Positions 5,853-10,180 of a stretch of DNA of 10,180 nt are shown in pieces (the stretch's first letter is position 1; each line of letters opens with the position of its first letter). Location: positions 1-10,180 of the forward strand of contig JAAEEL010000094.1 of the NCBI GenBank assembly GCA_013415795.1, written 5' to 3'. The translations under genes and the position numbers were made by a program. This DNA is from Methanocellales archaeon (GTDB lineage Archaea > Halobacteriota > UBA148). The notes under the pieces were generated by a model. It made no database searches, was not told the origin of the DNA, and saw only the letters and a program-made list of their open reading frames with translations.

Positions 5853-7406
5853 ATGGCGGAAAAAACAGTCCAAGAAATCAATCAGAAGATCAAGGATGGT
5901 AGCGTTCGTGTGGTCACTGCGGAACATATGACTGATATAGTGGACGAACTAGGTCCAAAGGATGCTGCCAGAGAGGTGGATGTTGTTACCACTGGAACCT
6001 TCGGTGCGATGTGTTCATCAGGAGCGTTTTTGAACTTCGGTCATTCTGACCCCCCGATTAAAATGCAGAAAGTGTGGATGAACGATGTGGAAGCATATGC
6101 TGGCCTTGCGGCAGTAGATGTATACATAGGCGCTACTCAACTTTCTGAATCACGAGGGATGGAATATGGTGGAGGACATGTTATAGAGGACTTGGTAGCT
6201 CGCAAATCCATTCAAACAAGAGCTGTTGCATATGGCACAGACTGTTATCCAAGAAAAAACATTGAAACTACTATCATGATAGATGATTTGAATCAAGCGA
6301 CTATGTTGAATCCCAGAAATGCGTATCAAAGATACAACGTCGCAACAAATTCATCTGATAGAACATTGTATACGTATATGGATACGCTCCTACCAAATTG
6401 CGGAAACGCCACATACAGTGGTGCTGGAGTGTTATCTCCCTTATATAATGATCCATATTTTGAGACCATAGGTGTTGGATCTAAAATTTTTCTTTGTGGT
6501 GCACCTGGATATATCATCGGAGAGGGGACACAACATGAACCCCAAAATGGCCTTGGAACCTTGATGGTTACAGGAAATCTAAAGGATATGAATACTGAAT
6601 TTCTCAGGGGTGCTACTTTCTATGGATATGGTACTACACTATATGTTGGCCTAGGAATCCCCATCCCCATTCTAAATGAACAAATTGCAAAAAAAACTGG
6701 AATAAGTGATGCAGATATCATCACAAATGTGTTGGATTATTCCTATCCAAGAAGGACACGACCAACGCTCAGAAAAGTCTCATATGAAGAACTGAAATCA
6801 GGTGTGATTGAGCTTGATGGTAAAGAAGTTCGTACTTCATCTGTATCCAGCTTTTTTATGGCTAGAAAAGTTGCATCCACACTAAAGCATTGGATCGAGA
6901 GTGGCGAGTTTACGATATCCCAGCCCATAGAAAAGCTACCAAATGACACCATATTTAGGCCAATGAAACAGACAGATAAAACCCCATTGGTCAAAGAAGT
7001 AATGTCAAAAAATGTGACCACAATTAGAAAAGGAAAAAGCATTGAAGATGCATCCAAATTGATCATGAAAGGGCAGTTCACTCATCTGCCGGTCATATCT
7101 GAAGATGATAAGTTGGTTGGCATAGTAACTGCATGGGACATCTCTAAGGCAGTAGCTAAATCGAGGTATGATAAACTGGACAAAACGATGACTAGAAGAG
7201 TTATTACAGCCACATTAGACGAACCGATAGAAGTCACAGCTAGAAAATTGGAAAAATACAATATCTCAGCATTGCCAGTTATCGACGAAAATAGCAAGGT
7301 CATTGGAATAATAACAAGTGATGACATAAGTAAATTAATTGCGAAACGAAAGGGCATCGTAACTACCAGCAATCCCAAAACGAAAAAGGTGAAAGGAAGA
7401 ACGTAG
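5853..7406 (+). CDS. DUF39 (COG1900) homocysteine-biosynthesis enzyme with C-terminal CBS pair
   Basis: This 517-residue protein has a DUF39/HcyBio domain at about 5-365 and a CBS pair at about 378-500 (HLPVISEDDKLVGIVTAWDI and ALPVIDENSKVIGIITSDDI). The family supports a route from aspartate semialdehyde plus a sulfur donor to homocysteine in methanogens, shown genetically in Methanosarcina acetivorans (MA1821 with its ferredoxin partner). Conserved cysteines are seen at 54 (GAMCSSGAFLNFGHS) and 131 (YGTDCYPR). As I recall, the equivalent cysteines were linked to persulfide chemistry. The related MJ0100 CBS pair binds S-adenosylmethionine and methylthioadenosine, so this pair may sense the end product. 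ATG 5853 has GGGTGG six bases upstream. A basic tail (496-517) follows CBS2. The operon continues with the NIL-ferredoxin 20 bases after the stop. Confidence 0.9.
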   Translation: MAEKTVQEINQKIKDGSVRVVTAEHMTDIVDELGPKDAAREVDVVTTGTFGAMCSSGAFLNFGHSDPPIKMQKVWMNDVEAYAGLAAVDVYIGATQLSESRGMEYGGGHVIEDLVARKSIQTRAVAYGTDCYPRKNIETTIMIDDLNQATMLNPRNAYQRYNVATNSSDRTLYTYMDTLLPNCGNATYSGAGVLSPLYNDPYFETIGVGSKIFLCGAPGYIIGEGTQHEPQNGLGTLMVTGNLKDMNTEFLRGATFYGYGTTLYVGLGIPIPILNEQIAKKTGISDADIITNVLDYSYPRRTRPTLRKVSYEELKSGVIELDGKEVRTSSVSSFFMARKVASTLKHWIESGEFTISQPIEKLPNDTIFRPMKQTDKTPLVKEVMSKNVTTIRKGKSIEDASKLIMKGQFTHLPVISEDDKLVGIVTAWDISKAVAKSRYDKLDKTMTRRVITATLDEPIEVTARKLEKYNISALPVIDENSKVIGIITSDDISKLIAKRKGIVTTSNPKTKKVKGRT

Positions 7407-7426
7407 TATTAATTGGTGATAATGAT

Positions 7427-7810
7427 ATGAAAATATTTCTCAGATTTGCCCCAGAGATAAATCAAGAGCCGCATATCTCAGAGGTGATTCTTGAAACAGG
7501 GGCTAAATTGAACATCAACAGAGCAAGCGTAGATGCAGTAAGTGGTGAAGTGGTTGTAGACGTTCCGGATGAAAAGTCCGATGAGGTTATAAAATTATTC
7601 CGCTCAAGGGGCGTAGACGTATCTGTATTAGAGCACCCTGTAATTTTGTATGAGGACGAATGCGTTAAATGCGGTGCATGTATCTCTGTTTGCTATATCA
7701 AAGCACTCAGTTTCAAAGATGACTGGACTATTGCATTAGATGATAAAAGCTGTAATCAGTGCGGTGCATGCATAATGGCATGTCCACATGGTGCATTGGA
7801 ATTTTCATGA
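7427..7810 (+). CDS. NIL-domain ferredoxin with two [4Fe-4S] motifs (homocysteine synthesis partner)
   Basis: This 127-residue protein has an N-terminal NIL domain (residues 1-73), followed by two CxxCxxCxxxC motifs: Cys 79, 82, 85, 89 and Cys 109, 112, 115, 119. The second is followed by the usual proline, while the first has tyrosine in that place. NIL is a small ligand-binding domain known from methionine transporters. Proteins of this type accompany DUF39 enzymes and are thought to supply electrons for reductive sulfur transfer during homocysteine formation. ATG 7427 is preceded by GGTGAT at 7415-7420, a good Shine-Dalgarno site. The stop overlaps the next gene in an ATGA joint. Confidence 0.92.
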   Translation: MKIFLRFAPEINQEPHISEVILETGAKLNINRASVDAVSGEVVVDVPDEKSDEVIKLFRSRGVDVSVLEHPVILYEDECVKCGACISVCYIKALSFKDDWTIALDDKSCNQCGACIMACPHGALEFS

Positions 7811-8505
7811 GAGCCAGATTTCAGCTAAAAGAGACCAATGTAACCATCATTGCTGAAGAAAAATATGTAGAAGTTGCAAAACAAGTTATCAGAGAAGAAA
7901 GAGGATATTTGGATCGGTATATTCTTTCTGATCCTTTTTTTCAAATAACACTTGAGCCGTACTATCCGAAAAAGAATGCTCCTAAGGTTGTGAAGAGGAT
8001 GTGTGAAGCCGGTAATGCTGTCGGTGTGGGACCAATGGCTGCTGTGGCTGGTACAATTGCAGAAATGACAGTTGAAGCGATGATGCAAAAAGGTGCTAAG
8101 CACGCGATAGTTGATAATGGGGGAGACATAGCATTGGTGAACGAAATCCCTGTAAATGTTGGTATCTATACCGGTGAATCTTCTGTTAAAGATCTTGCAC
8201 TGCAAATCGAACCTAGAGAGTCAATAATAGGTATTTGCACATCTTCTGGTAAAGTTGGACATTCGATCAGTTTCGGTAATTCAGATGCAGCCACTGTTAT
8301 CTCCTCTAGTGCAGCGCTTGCAGATGCGGCTGCGACTGCATTGGGCAACAAGATAGTATATAAGAAAGACATTGGCAGAGAATTTGATGTTATCAAGAAT
8401 GTCGAAGGTGCCTTGATGATCTATGGAGATAGCATCGTAAAATTGGGTAAACTTCCCAAAATAGTGAAAATGTCTATGAGACTAGACCTAATAACCAGGC
8501 CATGA
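7807..8505 (+). CDS. UPF0280 / COG2122 protein (ApbE-like), homocysteine synthesis associated
   Basis: This is a 232-residue UPF0280 family protein, related to the ApbE flavin transferase fold. Motifs seen are GVGPMAAVAGTIAE (73-86), VDNGGDIAL (102-110) and CTSSGKVGHSISFGNSDAATV (144-164), the last similar to the conserved ApbE C-terminal region. COG2122 has been genetically connected to homocysteine biosynthesis in methanogens (MA1715 in M. acetivorans). In that genome, as I recall, it is apart from the DUF39 gene, whereas here all three genes are together. I chose ATG at 7807 because it forms an ATGA overlap with the ferredoxin stop and starts the family-like MRARFQLKETN. An in-frame ATG at 7759 would only translate ferredoxin codons in another frame. 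The biochemical role is unproven, with flavinylation of a partner one possibility. Confidence 0.88.
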   Translation: MRARFQLKETNVTIIAEEKYVEVAKQVIREERGYLDRYILSDPFFQITLEPYYPKKNAPKVVKRMCEAGNAVGVGPMAAVAGTIAEMTVEAMMQKGAKHAIVDNGGDIALVNEIPVNVGIYTGESSVKDLALQIEPRESIIGICTSSGKVGHSISFGNSDAATVISSSAALADAAATALGNKIVYKKDIGREFDVIKNVEGALMIYGDSIVKLGKLPKIVKMSMRLDLITRP

Positions 8506-8593
8506 ATAAGACTAATTAATAAAATACAATACATCGATCATGAAGCACGTCATTATCTAAGATGATATAAAACCACATATTTTCATTAGAACT

Positions 8594-8917
8594 TTAACCA
8601 AATCCGTATTTTGCATTCGACGGTTTCTTAGGAAGTCTCACACAAAGGGTAAATCTATAGACGGCTTTTCCATCTTGAACCTTAATATATTTCGTACTCT
8701 CTATTTTTTTCCCTCCCACAATTTTCAATATCTTCGCAACGGTATGCCTAGCATCATTTAACGATGACATATATACGTCATACCCATTTTTTGCATCGGA
8801 TATTTGGTACTCACTTTCTCCCTTGTATCTGTCTATTATGTTGAGAATTGATCTTCTCTCATTCTCCTTGATCTCTCTACTTGCCCTGATTTGGATGAGT
8901 GTATCGTGATTAGACAA
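8594..8917 (-). CDS. Stand-alone Nmd3-like central domain protein
   Basis: This 107-residue protein resembles the middle portion of archaeal Nmd3 (COG1499, ribosome-associated). The matching pattern is LIQIRA at the start (7-12), YDVYMSSLNDARHTVAKILKIVGGK (46-70 region), then ESTKYIKVQDGKAVYRFTLCVRLP (73-96), equivalent to the ES.KLVG..DGK.VYR.T..VRLP of the family. The N-terminal zinc-finger part and the C-terminal part of ordinary Nmd3 (about 350 residues) are both absent. It starts at TTG 8917, since a TGA lies two codons upstream in frame. The start overlaps the end of the OB-fold gene by 8 bp, so translation is probably coupled. It may bind RNA or the ribosome. I assign the family by recalled pattern, and the role is open. 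Confidence 0.62.
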   Translation of the reverse strand: MSNHDTLIQIRASREIKENERRSILNIIDRYKGESEYQISDAKNGYDVYMSSLNDARHTVAKILKIVGGKKIESTKYIKVQDGKAVYRFTLCVRLPKKPSNAKYGFG

Positions 8918-9197
8918 CCTTCATACTCCCTCTTTTTCCTAGGGTTAACTGCGGCTCTCCTTGGAATTCATTGATAAAAGCATCCTTTATCTCTACAACA
9001 TCTCCGACTTTAACCTCTTCAATGCTTTTTCCCCAGAGAGTGAATGGTATCGTTCCAGTTTCATCTTCCAAGGTTGCGGTAGCAACTTCCAGTGTTCTAC
9101 CGTTTCTCGTCTCAACTTTCCTCGGGCTTTGCTTATCTACTATGGTTCCCTTTAGATAATCAACCGTATCTCTAGGCTTAAGCTCTTCTATTTTCAG
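8910..9197 (-). CDS. Single OB-fold nucleic-acid-binding protein (SSB/RPA-like), CTG start
   Basis: This 95-residue protein is one OB-fold of the archaeal RPA/SSB type. It begins KIEELKPRD, then DYLKGTIVDKQSPRKVET, RTLEVATATLEDETGTIPFTLWG (about 35-57) and VKVGDVVEIKDAFINEFQGEPQLTLG (62-87). Such proteins bind single-stranded DNA or RNA. No ATG, GTG or TTG exists between the upstream in-frame TAA and this conserved core. The CTG at 9197 lies 7 nt after GGAGG of AAGGAGGTGAA (9201-9211), and the family's usual N-terminus starts at the same place, so CTG is taken as start. A TATA-like ATAAATAA (near 9234-9241) lies about 26 bp before a start of transcription near 9212. The gene is cotranscribed with the overlapping Nmd3-like gene. 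Confidence 0.82.
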   Translation of the reverse strand: MKIEELKPRDTVDYLKGTIVDKQSPRKVETRNGRTLEVATATLEDETGTIPFTLWGKSIEEVKVGDVVEIKDAFINEFQGEPQLTLGKRGSMKVV

Positions 9198-9202
9198 TTT
9201 TT

Positions 9203-9209
9203 CACCTCC
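9203..9209 (-). promoter_or_regulatory. Strong Shine-Dalgarno site that decides a CTG start
   Basis: Read on the minus strand, GGAGGTG is followed by five A and then CTG. The core GGAGG is 7 nt from CTG, an ideal spacing, and GGAGGTGA matches the 3' end of archaeal 16S rRNA fully. Confidence 0.75.
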
Positions 9210-9232
9210 TTTGCATACTTGTTTGTTTTTAT

Positions 9233-9245
9233 GTTATTTATGTTA
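9233..9245 (-). promoter_or_regulatory. Putative TATA box of the OB-fold / Nmd3-like unit
   Basis: Minus-strand TAACATAAATAAC is the best TATA-like element upstream of the unit. Its distance predicts transcription from about 9212, just before the ribosome site. The region is AT-rich, so the call is moderate. Confidence 0.4.
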
Positions 9246-9277
9246 GTATTAATTCCCTATTTGATGGAATTTTGTTA

Positions 9278-9415
9278 TTATGTCCAAAACTCTTTAAGAG
9301 AAAAAGATACTGATTTTCTGCCTAGGAACAAGCCTGTATCCCTATCGCCGAGAAACAGCTTGATGCTTCTTTCTTCGAACTCTATGTTCGCATCCCACTT
9401 TCTAACAGTTCTCAT
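9278..9415 (-). CDS. Small hypothetical protein, 45 residues
   Basis: ATG at 9415 opens 45 codons ending with TAA at 9278. The product starts MRTVRKWDANIEFEERS and continues with LFLGDRDTGLFLGRK and an aromatic end (KEFWT). It is charged, with coding-like codon use (arginines all AGA/AGG as in the neighbours), and its ATG overlaps the stop of the preceding small ORF in an ATGA joint. It does not resemble a family I know. It may be a real small protein, or the tail of a broken gene. The plus-strand ORF across the same place has the poor composition of an antisense shadow. Confidence 0.35.
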   Translation of the reverse strand: MRTVRKWDANIEFEERSIKLFLGDRDTGLFLGRKSVSFSLKEFWT

Positions 9416-9642
9416 CTCTTGTATTCCAGCTCATAGGGGTGCTCTGGATAGCATTTGCCAAAGTTCAACACCAATCTAAGCACGCATTTCCTCTCTTGCA
9501 ATCCTTTTGGAGTATAGAAGTTGTAAAATACATTATGATCCCAACACATATATTTGATACCCCTCCCTGGTACTTTCGTGCCCGATAATATGTCTAACGG
9601 TTCTATATGTGGCGTTATCCATGAAATTGCACATCTATCATT
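9412..9642 (-). pseudogene. Coding-like remnant or small ORF without a normal start
   Basis: The frame is open for 76 codons between a TGA at 9643-9645 and the stop at 9412-9414. The translation looks protein-like, for example WITPHIEPLDILSGTKVPGR early and KCVLRLVLNFGKCYPEHPYE late, with three cysteines after residue 31. No ATG, GTG or TTG occurs before the ATG at 9549, which would leave only 45 residues and cut the good-looking N-terminal half. It is thus either 5'-truncated or frameshifted, or started at an unusual codon. A TATA-like TTTATAAA at 9681-9688 lies upstream on this strand. The stop overlaps the next small ORF. No family recognised. Confidence 0.35.
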
Positions 9643-9789
9643 TCATGTCTAATTAATTAATATAGTTATCTTATTGAAAATTTATAAAGCAGAATCTTCG
9701 ATTTATAGCTTCAGCAAGAATGCCAAATCTATGAGATTAAGGTCTCTTAAACACGGCATTTTCAATAGAACTTCGAGTATAAAAAATTT
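9643..9789. other. AT-rich stretch with a small inverted repeat flanked by near-direct repeats
   Basis: No gene is supported here. AGAATGCC (9717-9724) can pair with GGCATTTT (9755-9762), with one G-U pair. Outside it lie two related strings, AGAATCTTCGATTTATA (9691-9707) and AGAACTTCGAGTATA (9767-9781). A leucine-rich minus-strand reading of about 24 codons occurs (about 9704-9775) but has no good start. This could be a structured leftover or chance. Confidence 0.25.
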
Positions 9790-9973
9790 TTACTTTTTTA
9801 CAATTTCCCTCAACTCTCTCCAACGATAATCCCATATAACCCTTCTTTTAACCAAATAACCCCTCTAAATACCCCCTTTCATCAAGCACAAACCCCAAAA
9901 TAGCCCTTTTTGTTGAAAGGTCGGAAAGCGCATATAGTATTGGTGATTGATGTACTACAAATAGAAAGGTACT
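9790..9973 (-). pseudogene. Frameshifted coding remnant, possibly CBS-like
   Basis: Minus-strand frame 9973-9848 reads protein-like, with SPILYALSDLSTKRAILG and VLDERGYLEGLF, then a stop. Shifting one frame at the stop continues as VKRRVIWDYRWRELREIVKK to a TAA at 9790-9792. A single extra base near 9851 would explain the break. VLDERGYLEGLF followed by basic residues loosely recalls the end of a CBS motif, but this is a weak resemblance. There is no start codon, and an in-frame TAA lies just upstream at 9974-9976. The sense strand is strongly purine-rich: the plus strand from about 9777 to 9900 has almost no G. I read it as a decayed gene end. Confidence 0.35.
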
Positions 9974-9982
9974 TTAAGTCAT

Positions 9983-9994
9983 ATTTTATAAATA
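9983..9994 (+). promoter_or_regulatory. Putative TATA box for the last gene
   Basis: ATTTTATAAATA lies about 22-25 bp before the second in-frame ATG (10010) of the final gene. That is the spacing expected if this ATG begins a leaderless transcript. No Shine-Dalgarno site precedes either ATG. Confidence 0.4.
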
Positions 9995-9997
9995 ACT

Positions 9998-10180
9998 ATG
10001 AAAATAATCATGAAACCTATAAAACACATTGTTTTGTTGATTATATTTTTGATGTCAATAGGCTCATTTTTGCATTATAACTTCCCATATCAACAAAAAG
10101 AGACGCCAAGTACATTTGGAACATATTTAGATACAGAATCTTATCATAAAGGATATGCTATTAGTAGGTGCACTATTGAA
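9998..10180 (+). CDS. Membrane-anchored or secreted protein, N-terminal part (3' end outside window)
   Basis: The frame is open from ATG 9998 to the window edge (61 codons, no stop). It starts with a lysine-containing segment and then a hydrophobic stretch IVLLIIFLMSIGSFL (residues 11-25), typical of a signal peptide or single N-terminal membrane anchor. A polar, tyrosine- and threonine-rich extracellular part follows. ATG at 10010 (57 codons) is an alternative, favoured by the TATA spacing for a leaderless mRNA; I list the longer form. There is no lipobox cysteine directly after the hydrophobic part. The family cannot be judged from this fragment. Confidence 0.6.
   Translation, partial: MKIIMKPIKHIVLLIIFLMSIGSFLHYNFPYQQKETPSTFGTYLDTESYHKGYAISRCTIE

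Larger units (their letters stand above)
9198..9997. other. Low gene-density region, 800 bp
   Basis: Between the OB-fold gene and the last gene I find no intact gene of known family. Contents are the OB-unit promoter (9203-9245), two tiny overlapping minus-strand ORFs (9278-9642), an AT-rich part with a weak hairpin, and a frameshifted minus-strand remnant (9790-9973). Several broken minus-strand readings in a row suggest decay of former genes. Confidence 0.5.

Noticed and set aside
6743..7378. Minus-strand ORFs of 112 and 98 codons under the DUF39/CBS gene
   Set aside because: They mirror the repeated CBS coding region and have no independent start signals.
8506..8593. Terminator hairpin between the UPF0280 gene and the Nmd3-like gene
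   Set aside because: The 88-bp convergent spacer is AT-rich, but I found no clear stem followed by a T run. Short ATCAT/ATGAT pairings are too weak.
9219..9479. Plus-strand 86-codon ORF with a hydrophobic beginning
   Set aside because: Its serine/leucine-rich composition is that of an antisense reading, while the opposite strand has better coding character. There is no ribosome site or promoter.
1..10180. CRISPR arrays, tRNA or rRNA genes, complete insertion sequences
   Set aside because: I saw no regularly spaced repeats, no tRNA-like cloverleaf signals and no transposase. The only clear tandem repeat is the two-unit promoter element at 5801-5838.

Overview
The window reads as a stretch of a euryarchaeal chromosome, most probably from a methanogen or a close anaerobic relative. 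The reasons are the archaeal-type cobamide genes (CobY and CobZ instead of bacterial CobU and CobC, and a CobD with a cysteine-rich tail), the DUF39 / NIL-ferredoxin / UPF0280 homocysteine set, TATA-box promoters, Shine-Dalgarno sites matching an archaeal 16S tail, and an Nmd3-related protein. The DNA is AT-rich, and arginine is mostly AGA/AGG. I cannot name the genus.

Positions 1-5111 (+ strand) are the late part of a cobamide (vitamin B12) operon: the 3' end of cobQ, a shortened CobQ-like ATPase, cobD with a fused cysteine-rich domain, cbiB, cobZ, cobS and cobY. Most joints are 4-bp ATGA overlaps, so translation is probably coupled. Together these genes amidate the corrin ring, make and attach the aminopropanol phosphate arm, activate adenosylcobinamide phosphate with GTP, and add the dephosphorylated lower ligand. 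A 27-codon ORF overlaps the cobY stop in the same ATGA manner.

Positions 5176-8505 hold a divergent pair of transcription units. On the minus strand is a helix-turn-helix regulator with two CBS domains. On the plus strand is a three-gene operon: a DUF39 homocysteine-synthesis enzyme that also ends in a CBS pair, a NIL-domain 2x[4Fe-4S] ferredoxin and a UPF0280 protein. The 110-bp gap between them contains two tandem 19-bp near-repeats placed over the likely TATA box and transcription start. This suggests autoregulation and feedback control, possibly by S-adenosylmethionine or a related nucleotide (inference). Cobamides and homocysteine meet in methionine synthesis, which gives a rationale for the two blocks being adjacent.

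Positions 8594-9197 (- strand) hold a two-gene unit: a single OB-fold nucleic-acid-binding protein whose only credible start is a CTG behind a strong Shine-Dalgarno site, and an overlapping TTG-started 107-aa protein resembling only the central part of archaeal Nmd3. Positions 9198-9997 contain no convincing intact gene, but the minus strand carries coding-like remnants and two tiny overlapping ORFs. A new plus-strand gene for a membrane-anchored or secreted protein begins near 9998 and runs off the window.
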